In this document: positions 23,264 through 31,933 of the stretch, piece after piece
How positions within the stretch are numbered: the stretch's first letter is position 1
Layout: every line of letters begins with the position of its first letter
NCBI GenBank assembly: GCA_003241685.1
Contig: QFPJ01000034.1
Location: forward strand, 1-33,988
Direction of reading: 5' to 3'
DNA length: 33,988 bases
Source: Sphingopyxis macrogoltabida
GTDB taxonomy: Bacteria > Pseudomonadota > Alphaproteobacteria > Sphingomonadales > Sphingomonadaceae
The notes under the pieces: generated by a model
The model's input: the letters and a program-made list of their open reading frames with translations, nothing else
The model's database searches: none
What the model was told of the DNA's origin: nothing
Made by a program: the position numbers and the translations under genes

Positions 23264-24414
23264 ACATCGGCTTCCTGTTCAACCATCATGGCGGGCATCA
23301 GGTCGCGCACGCGCTGCCCGTCGCGCTCGAACTGGGGCGGCTGAACCCCGCCGCTTCGATCCGCATCCTGGTGTCCGAAGGCGCGGAGGGCGAGGTACGC
23401 CGCCTGACCGCGCCGCTGAACGGGTCGGCGCCCGACATCGTCCGGCTGCGCCCGGCCTCGCCAATCGCGCGCGCCGCGAACAGGGCGTCGGGCCGCGCGC
23501 TGCCCGTCGACATCATTTCCTCGCTCCACCGCAATCTCGACCGCTTTCGCGATCTCGACGCGCTGGTCGTTCCTGAAAAGACTTCGCTGCTCCTGAAATC
23601 GCTGTTCGGGCTCAAGTCGCTGAAGCTGGTGCACACGCGCCACGGCGCCGGCGACCGCGCCATCGGTTTCGACAAGGCCAGCGGCAAGTTCGACCTGGTA
23701 CTGCTGTCGGGCGAGAAGATCCGCGACCGGCTGGCGCAGGCCGACCTGTTGAAGACCGACGGCCATGCGATCGTCGGCTATCCCAAGTTCGATCTGCCGC
23801 CGCGCGCCGGCCGGCCGCGCCTGTTTCCCAAGGACCGGCCGACCGTCCTCTACAACCCCCACCCGTCGCCCGCCCTGTCGTCCTGGTATCGCATGGGGCC
23901 GCAGATCCTGGACTGGTTCGCGGCGAGCGACCGTTACAATCTGATCTTCGCGCCGCATGTCATGCTGTTCCGCAAGCGGCTGACGGCGTCGCTGTCCCCC
24001 TTTGCGCTCGGCTGGAATTTCGGGCCGCGGCCCGACCATTATGAGCATGACCATATCCTGATCGACACGGGCAGCCCCGCCTGTCTCGACATGAGCTATA
24101 CCGAAGCCGCCGACATCTACCTCGGCGACGCGAGCAGCCAGGTCTATGAGTTCATCCGCCGCCCGCGTCCCTGCGTCTTCCTGAACCCCCGGCGCCTGGC
24201 GTGGCAGGGCAATCCCGATTTCGCGCACTGGCGCGCCGGGCCGGTCGTCGAGGACATGAGCGGGCTGGCCGCCGCTTTCGCCGATGAGCCGCGCCTGACC
24301 GGCACGCTGCGCACGCGGCAGGAACAGATGTTCCGTTACAGCTTCGATCTGTCCGATCGCCCCTCTTCCGAACGCGCGGCTCGCGCGATCCTGGACTTTC
24401 TGGCACGCGCATGA
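23260..24414 (+). CDS. CDP-glycerol glycerophosphotransferase-like (GT-B fold) protein
   Basis: 384 residues. Segments LVHTRHGAGDRAIGFDKASGKFDLVLLSGEKIRDRL (about 122-157) and HDHILIDTGSPACLDMSYTEAADIYLGDASSQVYEFIRRPRPCVFLNP (about 264-311) follow the glycerophosphotransferase (TagF/TagB-type) pattern, with an HG and a D...S..vyEF.. donor-binding motif. No transmembrane segment is evident; such enzymes work on the cytoplasmic face. In Gram-negative bacteria relatives build phosphate-linked surface glycans. The start at 23260 overlaps the previous stop (ATGA) and its stop overlaps the next start (ATGA). The partner HAD phosphatase and FkbM methyltransferase fit a surface glycan or lipid pathway (inference). 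Activity on CDP-glycerol is not certain. Confidence 0.78.
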   Translation: MNIGFLFNHHGGHQVAHALPVALELGRLNPAASIRILVSEGAEGEVRRLTAPLNGSAPDIVRLRPASPIARAANRASGRALPVDIISSLHRNLDRFRDLDALVVPEKTSLLLKSLFGLKSLKLVHTRHGAGDRAIGFDKASGKFDLVLLSGEKIRDRLAQADLLKTDGHAIVGYPKFDLPPRAGRPRLFPKDRPTVLYNPHPSPALSSWYRMGPQILDWFAASDRYNLIFAPHVMLFRKRLTASLSPFALGWNFGPRPDHYEHDHILIDTGSPACLDMSYTEAADIYLGDASSQVYEFIRRPRPCVFLNPRRLAWQGNPDFAHWRAGPVVEDMSGLAAAFADEPRLTGTLRTRQEQMFRYSFDLSDRPSSERAARAILDFLARA

Positions 24415-25226
24415 CCCCTGCTCTCTCCACCTCTCCGCTTTCCACCCCTTCACCGATCGCGGCGTTCCTCGACTATGGCGTGAAGAAGACGCTGCACAAA
24501 TGGGCCGCGCGCGCCGCGTCGAAAGTCGCCCGCCGCGACGGACGCGACGTCGTGACGTCGCGCTATGGCGTCCGGATGCGCGCCAACTGGCGCGACCGGA
24601 CCTTTCAATATTGCCGTTACGCCACCTATGGCCGGGTGCTGTCCGGCTATCTGGCGGCCCAGGAGCGGCCCTTTGGTTTCGTCGACATCGGCGCCAATCA
24701 GGGCCTGTACAGCCTGCTTGCGGCGCGCAACCCGCAGTGCGTCGGCGTCACCGCCTTCGAACCCGTCGCCGCGACCTTTGCCCTGCTGCGCGACAATATC
24801 GCGCTCAACGGCGCCGAGGCGCATATCCGTCCCGTCCACGCCGCCGTCTCGCTTCAGTCGGGCATGGCGACGATCGCCACCGACACCGCGCACAGCGGCG
24901 TCGCCAGCCTGCGCGACACCGCGGCGACGGGTGTGGGCGAGGACATTCGTATCCTGGGCATTACCGGGGTCGACACACTGCTTCCCCCCGACGCGCCGCT
25001 GATCGTCAAGATCGATGTCGAGGGGCATGAGGAAACGGTGGTCGAGGCGCTGATCGCGTCGATGCATCGCGACCGCATCGCCAGCCTCTTCTATGAGGTC
25101 GACAGCCGCTGGACCGATGCCGCGGCAATCGAATCCCGGCTTCGCGCCGCCGGCTTCGGGCGGTTCGACCGCTTCGGCATCGGCCGCCATTACGATATAT
25201 TGGCCCGGCGCGCGGCAACGACCTGA
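24411..25226 (+). CDS. FkbM family SAM-dependent methyltransferase
   Basis: 271 residues. The Rossmann SAM-binding motif is FGFVDIGANQGLYSLLAAR (about 88-106), followed by VGVTAFEPVAATFALLRDNIALNG (acidic end of strand 2 at Glu119) and the FkbM hallmark LIVKIDVEGHEETVVEAL (about 198-215). Such enzymes O-methylate sugars or polyketides, commonly surface polysaccharides in proteobacteria. The start ATG overlaps the preceding stop as ATGA, completing a tightly coupled three-gene operon with the HAD phosphatase and the glycerophosphotransferase-like protein. The N-terminal 50 residues are basic and Ala-rich without a clear signal. Confidence 0.9.
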   Translation: MTPALSTSPLSTPSPIAAFLDYGVKKTLHKWAARAASKVARRDGRDVVTSRYGVRMRANWRDRTFQYCRYATYGRVLSGYLAAQERPFGFVDIGANQGLYSLLAARNPQCVGVTAFEPVAATFALLRDNIALNGAEAHIRPVHAAVSLQSGMATIATDTAHSGVASLRDTAATGVGEDIRILGITGVDTLLPPDAPLIVKIDVEGHEETVVEALIASMHRDRIASLFYEVDSRWTDAAAIESRLRAAGFGRFDRFGIGRHYDILARRAATT

Positions 25227-25325
25227 CCGCCGCCCCACCGCCATCCATCGACGCCCGTCCCGCCCCCTAAATTACTTTGGGTAGATCAGGACGGTTCCGC
25301 TCCCCTAGTCGGTTCACGGACGTGT

Positions 25326-25340
25326 CGAAGCTGGGCTTCG
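25326..25340. promoter_or_regulatory. Hairpin CGAAGC-TGG-GCTTCG upstream of autotransporter
   Basis: Perfect six-base arms with a three-base loop, 110 bp before the autotransporter start and just left of a longer palindrome. It may be part of a structured leader RNA. Confidence 0.3.
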
Positions 25341-25359
25341 GCGCGCGTGGGGGCGCAAT

Positions 25360-25378
25360 GATGGCCGGCCCGGCCATC
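25360..25378. promoter_or_regulatory. 19-bp perfect palindrome, candidate operator or 5'-leader hairpin
   Basis: GATGGCCGG-C-CCGGCCATC reads the same on both strands apart from the central base. It lies about 70 bp upstream of the autotransporter start codon, in a 223-bp gap that otherwise shows no gene. Such an extended GC-rich repeat is either a repressor site or a strong stem in the messenger. Confidence 0.45.
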
Positions 25379-25449
25379 GGGCCATTGGGCGAGCCGCGCG
25401 GCCAGTCGCGCAATTCAGGCTCGAAGCCATGTTGGGGGGAATAGAGTCG

Positions 25450-28400
25450 ATGTCGAATATGTTGAAAACGCGCCTGCTTGCGACCAGCGCGATCGCGGGG
25501 TTCAGCCTGACCCAGATGGCCGCGCCCGCCCAGGCGCAGGCCGCGTTCGGCATCCACAACGACCAGACCGACACGCTGGAAATCACCATCCCCGCGATCG
25601 AAACAGTCGAAGGCGACATTATCGGCGTCTATGCCGACAATGGCGCGATCGATCTCGACAATCAGGGCACGATCATCGGCAACGGAACGATTTCGGGCAG
25701 CCCGCAGCTGCCCGACCAGCGGCCCGACGGCGGCGTCGTCATCGCCCAGCCCAATTCGATCGTCGTCAACAGCGGGTCGATCACCGGCGTCAATGGCGTC
25801 GTCACCACCTATTTCTTCGGCGAAGACGAAAATGACGATCCCCTGCCGCGCCAGCCGCTGGCCGCGAACACGAGCGTCACCAACAGCGGGTCGATCACCG
25901 CCACGGGCGGGCGCGGCGTCGCGCTGACCGGCGGCGGCACCATCGTCAACAGCGGGACGATCAGCGGAACCAACGGCAATACCGCCGCCGGCGAACTCGG
26001 AATCGGCGCCGCGCTGTCGCAATTCGCGGACAATCCGCTGACGGGCGTGACGGGGGTCGGCACGATCACCAACGAGGCGGGCGGCGTGATTTCGGGCGAC
26101 TCGATCGGCGCGGCGCTGTCGGGCGGCGGCACGATCAACAATGCCGGCACGATCAGCGCGCCGCTGATCAATACGCCGGCATCGATCCCCTTCGGCATCA
26201 CGCTGACGGGCGATGCGGATCGCGTGGCCACGGTCAACAACAGCGGCACGATCAACGGCTTCATGGGCATATTGGCCAGTGGTGCGCTGGGGTCGGCGAC
26301 GATCGAGAACAGCGGCACGATCAACGCTTCGGCCTTTGGCATCAATCAACAAAACACCGGCACGCTGACCTTCAACAATGGCGCCACGGGACAGTTGATC
26401 GTCGGGGGCAACGCGATCTTGTCCAATGCGGGCACGCTCAACGTCGACAATGGGGGCCTGATCCAGAGCAGCGGGCAGAACGCCATCCTGATCCAGACCG
26501 CCGATGCCGTCGTCTCCAACAGCGGGACGATCGACGCCGCCGGCGCAGGGGTCATCACCGGCGCCGGCAACCTCGGCTTCGTCGCCTATAATGCGATGGT
26601 CATCAACAGCGGGACGATCACGGGTCTTAACAATGACGGGGTGCGGCTGGCGGGCGGCGGCACCGTCACCAACAGCGGCACGATCACCGGCATCACAAGC
26701 GTCGCCAACCCCAGCCTGACCGACGGCATTTCGATCTTCAACCAGTTCGACCAGGATCTGGCGACCTATGTCGGCAGCGTCACCAACGCCGCATCGGGCA
26801 GCATCACGGGCGCGTCGCGCGGGGTGATCGTGTCGGGGGGCGGCACGATCGCCAATGCCGGCAGCATCACCGGCGGCGATATCGGCCTGCTCGTCCAGAA
26901 CGGCAACACCGACGAAGACGGCAATCCGCTGCTCGGTATTTCGGCCAGCATCGTCAACAGCGGTTCGATTACCGGCAATGGCGAAACCGGCGTCCTTATC
27001 GGTGCCGGGCTTTCGACCAGCACCCTGACCAACAGCGGCACCATCACCGGCACGACCGGCGATGGCGTCCTGTTCGGTCCGATGGCGTCGGGGCTCGTGA
27101 CGATCGTCAATGAAGCGGACGGCGACATCACCGGCGCGCTGTCGGGCGTCGAGGGGCTTTTCGGCATTCTCGACCTGACCAACGCGGGCACGATCCGCGG
27201 CAACGGGCGCGGCGACGGCATCAATGTCGAACCCGACGGGGGCATCAGCCTTTCCAGCCATTCGGCGACGATCGCCAACAGCGGCGACATTTCGGGTGCC
27301 CAGTTCGGGATTGTAACCTATCTGTCGTTCAATCCCGACACGAACAGCTTCGTCGGCACGATCATCGACACGGCGATCACCAACAGCGGGACGATCACCG
27401 GCGAGAATGACGACGGGATCCGGCTGGCCGGCGGCGGCACCGTCACCAACAGCGGGACGATCCAGGGGCTGGCACAGAACGCCTTTGGCGGCACCGACGG
27501 CGTGTCGATCTTTGCCCATAATGATCAGGATCTGGCGACCTATTCCGGCACGCTGATCAATCTGGCGGGCGGGGTCATCTCGGGCCAGCGCGCGGGCGCG
27601 GCGATCTCCAGCGGCGGCAGCGTCACCAACGCGGGCACGATCACCGGCGCCGGACAGGGCGTCTTCATCCAGGGCAGTGCGATCGACGGCGTACTGCGCG
27701 ACGGCCAGTTCGCGACCCTGATCAACAGCGGCACGATCACCGGCACCGGCAATCTGGGCGGCACCGGCCAGGGCGGCTTCGCCGTCAGCTTCGGCAGCAA
27801 CCTCGAAAGCGCGACGCTGGAAAACAGCGGCACGATCCGCAGCAGCTTTGCCGAAGGCGTCAGCCAGGGTTCGCGCGGCGCGCTGACCATCACCAACCTG
27901 GCGGGCGGCCTGATCGAAGGCGGCACGTCGGGCATCTATGGCGGGTCGAGCGGCACGATGACCATCGTCAACGCGGGCATGATCCGCGGCAACGGCACCT
28001 ATGACGGCTTCGCCGCGGCGCCCGACGCGGGCATCACCATCGCGACCGCCGGGTCGAGCGTGACGAACAGCGGGTCGATCTACGGTTCCGGGGCCGGCAT
28101 CACCACCGCCTATCTCTTCGACACCGACCTGAATATTCTCGTCGGCCTCGCCAAAGGGACGCAGATCGCGAACAGCGGCGTGATCGTCGGCGACGGCAAT
28201 GACGGCGTCCGGCTGATCGGCGGCGGCGCGGTCACCAACAGCGGTTCGATCTTCGGCGCCGGCAACGCGCTGGCCGATGGCATATCGATGTTCCGTTTCG
28301 ACGATCAGGCACCCTCCGATTATGCCGCCAGCGTCGTCAATAGCGGCGCGATCGGCGGCGACCGTTTCGGCATCATCCTGTCGGGCGGCGGCACGATCGA

Positions 28401-28776
28401 CAACAGCGGCGGAATCGTCGGCGAGGTTGGCGGCATTCAGGTGCAGGGCGATGCGGTCGGAACCCCCGGCTATACCGCCAGCGTGCGGAACAGCGGCACG
28501 ATCACCAGCACCGGCGGCGCGGCAATCTCCGGCATCGTCCAGACCGCGATCGACAACAGCGGCATCCTGACCGGCGGCGCGGGCATCGCGATCGACCTTG
28601 GCGATTTCGACGATGTCGTCACGCTGCGTACCGGCAGCGCGATCACCGGATCGATCGAAGCGGGCGGCGGCACCGATACGCTGAATCTGGAAGGCGGCAT
28701 TCTGGAACTGACCGCGGCCCAACAGATCGGCGCCGCCAACGGGTTCGAGGCGCTGAACGTCGGGTCGGGTTACTAG
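25450..28776 (+). CDS. Autotransporter passenger, cut short by in-frame TAG (N-terminal part)
   Basis: From the ATG at 25450 (GGGGGGA nine bases upstream; an earlier ATG at 25429 lies before that site) the frame gives 1108 residues. A signal peptide (MSNMLKTRLLATSAIAGFSLTQ...AQAQA) is followed by a very long run of short beta-helix coils with the theme NSGTITG and N(A/S)GxI. Such stacked parallel beta-helix passengers are secreted to the cell surface through their own C-terminal barrel and act as adhesins or similar. Here the frame ends at TAG 28774-28776 after LNVGSGY, yet translation of the same frame beyond it gives the missing linker and barrel without any other break. Without readthrough the product would be exported to the periplasm and not reach the surface. 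This is a recent nonsense mutation, a sequencing error, or less likely regulated readthrough. Confidence 0.85.
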   Translation: MSNMLKTRLLATSAIAGFSLTQMAAPAQAQAAFGIHNDQTDTLEITIPAIETVEGDIIGVYADNGAIDLDNQGTIIGNGTISGSPQLPDQRPDGGVVIAQPNSIVVNSGSITGVNGVVTTYFFGEDENDDPLPRQPLAANTSVTNSGSITATGGRGVALTGGGTIVNSGTISGTNGNTAAGELGIGAALSQFADNPLTGVTGVGTITNEAGGVISGDSIGAALSGGGTINNAGTISAPLINTPASIPFGITLTGDADRVATVNNSGTINGFMGILASGALGSATIENSGTINASAFGINQQNTGTLTFNNGATGQLIVGGNAILSNAGTLNVDNGGLIQSSGQNAILIQTADAVVSNSGTIDAAGAGVITGAGNLGFVAYNAMVINSGTITGLNNDGVRLAGGGTVTNSGTITGITSVANPSLTDGISIFNQFDQDLATYVGSVTNAASGSITGASRGVIVSGGGTIANAGSITGGDIGLLVQNGNTDEDGNPLLGISASIVNSGSITGNGETGVLIGAGLSTSTLTNSGTITGTTGDGVLFGPMASGLVTIVNEADGDITGALSGVEGLFGILDLTNAGTIRGNGRGDGINVEPDGGISLSSHSATIANSGDISGAQFGIVTYLSFNPDTNSFVGTIIDTAITNSGTITGENDDGIRLAGGGTVTNSGTIQGLAQNAFGGTDGVSIFAHNDQDLATYSGTLINLAGGVISGQRAGAAISSGGSVTNAGTITGAGQGVFIQGSAIDGVLRDGQFATLINSGTITGTGNLGGTGQGGFAVSFGSNLESATLENSGTIRSSFAEGVSQGSRGALTITNLAGGLIEGGTSGIYGGSSGTMTIVNAGMIRGNGTYDGFAAAPDAGITIATAGSSVTNSGSIYGSGAGITTAYLFDTDLNILVGLAKGTQIANSGVIVGDGNDGVRLIGGGAVTNSGSIFGAGNALADGISMFRFDDQAPSDYAASVVNSGAIGGDRFGIILSGGGTIDNSGGIVGEVGGIQVQGDAVGTPGYTASVRNSGTITSTGGAAISGIVQTAIDNSGILTGGAGIAIDLGDFDDVVTLRTGSAITGSIEAGGGTDTLNLEGGILELTAAQQIGAANGFEALNVGSGY
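25915..28570 (+). repeat. Four higher-order passenger modules of about 240-260 residues
   Basis: The passenger contains four copies of a long module, each opening with G(V/I)xLxGGGxVxNSG(T/S)I, at 25915, 26638, 27415 and 28204 (spacings 723, 777 and 789 bp). Modules two to four share DG(I/V)S(I/M)F, and modules two and three also DQDLATY. Within each module, 20-30-residue coils with NSGTITG repeat. The copies are diverged, which argues for old internal duplication. Confidence 0.7.
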
Positions 28777-31089
28777 ACGACGGCGGGCGTCGTCGGGGCG
28801 TTCGATGGCGTCGCCATCGGCGCGGGCGGTGCGTTGCAGGTCAATGAAGTCGGCGCGGGCGCCACCGCCCAATCGCCGATCGAGACCGGCGCGGTGACCA
28901 ACAACGGCCTGCTGGTGCTGAACTTCGGCAGCGACGATGTGGTGTCGGACCTTGCCGACCTGACCATCGCCGGCACCGGACGCATCCAGTTGATCGGCGA
29001 AGCGGCGTTCACGCTCGATACCGCCACCATCGCCCACACCGGCGGCACGACCGTGTCGAACGGAGGCCTGATCCTGACCGGCGTGCTCGCCGGCAATGTG
29101 GCGACAGAGGGCGACGGCAGCTTCACGCTGGGCGCGGGCGGCACCGAAGGCAGCTTTGCGGGCAGCATCGTCAACAACGGGCGCTTCGTCTTCAACCGAT
29201 CCGACGACTATAGTTTCCTCGGCGGCTTTTCGGGCAGCGGCATCCTCGACAAGCGCGGTGCCGGCGTGCTGACCTTCACGGGCGACTACGGCTTTCAGGG
29301 CGTGACCAATATCTTCGGCGGCGCGGTGCGGATCGGCGGCACCATCGCCCCCGAAACCAAATTCGACCTGGGCGACGGCGGTACGCTGGACATCACCGGC
29401 AAGGACCAGACGATCGGCGGGCTTTCGGGCGCAGCCGATACCAAGGTCGTCGTCGGCGACAGCCAGTTGACCATCAGCCAGACCGACAACAGCGCCTTTG
29501 CCGGCGCGATTTCGGGCAATGGCGGCATCGTCAAGACGGGGGGCGGCACGCTGAACCTCACCGGCAACAGCACCTATACCGGCCCCACATCGGTCAATGG
29601 CGGCAAGCTGGCGGTCAACGGGTCGATCGTATCGCCGGTAACGGTGAACACCGGCGGCACATTGGGCGGCAACGGCACGGTCGGATCGACGACGGCCGCG
29701 TCGGGCGGCACCATCGCGCCCGGCAACTCGATCGGGCGCCTGACCGTGGCGGGCAATCTGGGCTTTGCCGCCGGATCGACCTATGAAGTCGAAACCAATG
29801 CCGCCGGCGCCGCCGACCGCATCGACGCCACCGGCCGGGTGACGATCGACGCCGCGGCGAAGGTCGCCGTGCTCGCCGAAAACGGCGCCTATAACCCGCG
29901 CACCGATTATATCGTGCTGACCGGGGCCGGCGGCGTCAGCGGCACCTTCGGATCGGTGACGTCGAACCTGGCCTTTCTGACCCCGCTGCTGCGCTATGGC
30001 AGCGACCGGGTGACGCTGTCGCTCTATCGCAACGACATCGACTTCACCGATGTTGCCGTCGGCTTCAACCAGACGGGCGTCGCCGCCGCGATCCAGTCGC
30101 TGGGCTTCGACAATCCGTTGTTCGAAGGCGTGCTGGTGGCGAGCGCGGCAGGCGCGCAGACCGCCTATACCGACCTGTCGGGCGAAATCCTGGCGAGCAC
30201 CGTCACCGGGCTGAACGACGACAGCCGTTACCTGCGCGGGGCATTGATGACCCTGCCCGCGCCCGAAGCCGGCGGCGCCTTCGTCTGGGGCAGCGCATTC
30301 GGCGGCTGGGGCGATTTCGATGCCAAGGGCGGCCAGTCGGGCGTCGATACCGATCATACCGGGCTGGTCGCGGGCATCGGCATCGGCGGCAACGGTTTCG
30401 CCGCCGCACTGTCGGCCGGCATCGGCAGCAGCGACTTCCGCCTGACCGGTCGCGGCGACAAGGCCGATGCCGACAGCAAATATCTGGCGGCGCACGCGAC
30501 CTATGGCACCGGCGACGGCCTGCGCGGCGCCTTCGGCATCAGCTATGGCTGGCACGATGTCGATACGAACCGGACGGTCGCGTTCGCCCCGCTGGCGCAG
30601 ACGCTGACGTCCAGCCGCGATGCCGACACGCTGCAGGTCTTTGGAGAAGTCGGCTATGACATCGTCGCCGGCACGGCCGCCGTCACGCCCTTCGCCCGGC
30701 TGGCGCATGTCCGGACGAAAAGCGATGCCTTCACCGAAACGGGCGGCAGCGGCGCGCTTGCCATCGACCGGACGAAGCAGGAAACGACCTTCCTCAGCCT
30801 CGGCCTTCGCGGCCGTCTCAACGCCGACGCGCCGGGCTTCCAGCCCTTTGGATCGCTGGCGTGGAACCGGGCGTTCGACGACCGCGCCGCGCTGGCGACG
30901 GGCGGTTTCGCCGCCGGCGGAACGCCATTCGCGATCCTCGGCAACTGGATCCCGAAAAACTCCGCCGAAATCGAGGCCGGCTTCGATTACAGCGCGGGCG
31001 CCTTTCGGATCGGCGCGGCGTACAGCGGCACACTGGCATCGGATCGCCAGAGCCACGGCGCGCGCATCACCGCACGGATCGCGTTCTGA
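28777..31089 (+). pseudogene. Autotransporter C-terminal part: passenger end, AT repeats and beta-barrel, after in-frame TAG
   Basis: The continuation of the passenger frame, open for 770 codons to TGA 31087-31089. It begins TTAGVVGAFDGVAIGAGGALQV, then carries autotransporter-associated beta-strand repeats (GGIVKTGGGTLNLTGNSTYTG, GGKLAVNGSI, GGTIAPGNSIGRLTVAGNL). A classical autotransporter barrel of about 270 residues follows (from FVWGSAFGGWGDF), ending in the outer-membrane-type terminal RITARIAF with final Phe. It has no signal peptide and no good start; the first available one, a TTG at 28834, has only a weak site. Alone it could not reach the outer membrane. It is listed as a pseudogene fragment, but the coding frame is intact apart from the one stop, so the whole 25450-31089 unit may be functional in relatives or if the TAG is an error. 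Confidence 0.8.
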
Positions 31090-31150
31090 CCGGAGACGTC
31101 TCCCGGTGAGAGGATGTGACGGGGCTGGAACGATCATGTCGTTCCAGCCC
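31090..31150. terminator. Double hairpin terminator between convergent autotransporter and MarR genes
   Basis: An imperfect stem around AGACGTCT (31090-31106) comes first. A perfect 12-base stem follows: GGGCTGGAACGA at 31122-31133, a five-base loop, then TCGTTCCAGCCC ending at 31150. Only a short TT tract follows, so it may act in either direction or with Rho. Confidence 0.65.
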
Positions 31151-31263
31151 TTGTCCGATCTGCGCCGGGAATAGGCGCAGACGGGCGACAGCGCATTGTC
31201 CCGACCCGAGGCGATGCACGGGGGCGAGCGCCCTGCCCGCGCAGCCGTCCGTCCGAAGCGGGT

Positions 31264-31743
31264 TCAGGCCCGGTCGATCGCCCCGGTATCGAGAAGCGGC
31301 GCAGCATCGACATCGCCCGCGCCGAGGAGATCGGCCAGGCGTTCGACACCCGCCAATATCATCGCCTGTTCCCATCCCGGCAGCGCCGCGAAGGCCGCCT
31401 CGAACTTTTCCTGAAGCATGTCGGGCGCTTCGCGCAGCCGCAGGCGTCCCGGCTCGGTCGTTTCCAGAAGGACGCGCCGCTTGTCCTGCGCGCTGCGCGC
31501 CCGGCTGGCGAGACCCAGGTCGACGAGCCGGTCGACGATTGCCGTTATGGTCGCATGGCTGAATTGCAATCGCTGGGCGACGACGCCGGGCGTCACATCG
31601 TCCCCCGCGTCGATTTCGCGCAGAACCAGCAACTGCGACGGCGTAAGGCCGGTGGCGGCCGCCAGGCGCCGGGTTCCGCCTTCCGTCGCGCGCAGCACGC
31701 GGCGCAACGCCTTCAGCGTCGCATTGGCAATCTCGCTGTCCAT
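31264..31743 (-). CDS. MarR-family transcriptional regulator (EctR/CosR-like position)
   Basis: 159 residues from the ATG at 31743 (MDSEIANATLKAL). A winged helix-turn-helix occupies about 34-100: TPSQLLVLREI, TPGVVAQRLQFSHATITAIVDRLVDLGLASR (recognition helix) and DKRRVLLETTEPG (wing), with dimerisation helices at both ends. It is divergent from ectA across 190 bp, the arrangement of MarR-type EctR regulators of ectoine genes in other bacteria, so ectABC repression is the natural inference, with autoregulation through the palindrome at 31807. No strong ribosome-binding site is visible; longer starts upstream are less likely because they extend into the intergenic operator region. Confidence 0.88.
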   Translation of the reverse strand: MDSEIANATLKALRRVLRATEGGTRRLAAATGLTPSQLLVLREIDAGDDVTPGVVAQRLQFSHATITAIVDRLVDLGLASRARSAQDKRRVLLETTEPGRLRLREAPDMLQEKFEAAFAALPGWEQAMILAGVERLADLLGAGDVDAAPLLDTGAIDRA

Positions 31744-31806
31744 CGCCGATGGGTAGCCGCTGGATAGCCCGGCGCAAGCCGATTTTGCCGGCAAGCCCCT
31801 GCCACA

Positions 31807-31825
31807 TATTTCATAAATCGAAATA
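31807..31825. promoter_or_regulatory. Inverted repeat TATTTC-N7-GAAATA, candidate MarR operator
   Basis: Six-base perfect arms around a seven-base spacer make a 19-bp site between the divergent MarR and ectA genes. Size and symmetry suit a MarR dimer, and its place 18 bp upstream of the likely ectA -35 box would allow control in both directions. Confidence 0.5.
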
Positions 31826-31842
31826 AATACCCGCGGCCGGGA

Positions 31843-31870
31843 TTGTTATTGCGCTCATCAAGCCTATATT
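31843..31870 (+). promoter_or_regulatory. Candidate housekeeping promoter of ectABC
   Basis: TTGTTA (31843-31848), a 16-bp spacer and TATATT (31865-31870) form a good sigma-70-like pair. Transcription would begin near 31877, leaving an untranslated leader of about 57 bases before the ectA start. Confidence 0.5.
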
Positions 31871-31884
31871 CGCGCCGACTCGTT

Positions 31885-31900
31885 GCCACACAGGCGTGGC
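31885..31900. promoter_or_regulatory. Inverted repeat GCCAC-N6-GTGGC just downstream of ectA promoter
   Basis: Perfect five-base arms in the predicted ectA leader. It could be a second operator half or a small leader hairpin. Confidence 0.35.
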
Positions 31901-31933
31901 TCGATTGAAAATTATTTCAGGAGATGAAACATA

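Noticed and set aside
25636..28570. CRISPR-like array from the regular AACAGCGGGACGATCACC repeats
   Set aside because: The repeats are in frame with a long protein, vary in sequence and spacing, and encode NSGTITG coils.
25267..31137. Open frame of 1956 codons on the minus strand opposite the autotransporter
   Set aside because: Antisense of a GC-rich repetitive gene; Arg/Asp/Ala/Gly-rich with no domain, signal or ribosome-binding site. It stays open because of the codon bias of the real gene.
31785..31794. TTGCCGGCAA palindrome before the MarR gene
   Set aside because: Ten bases in GC-rich sequence is expected by chance; better candidates lie beside it.
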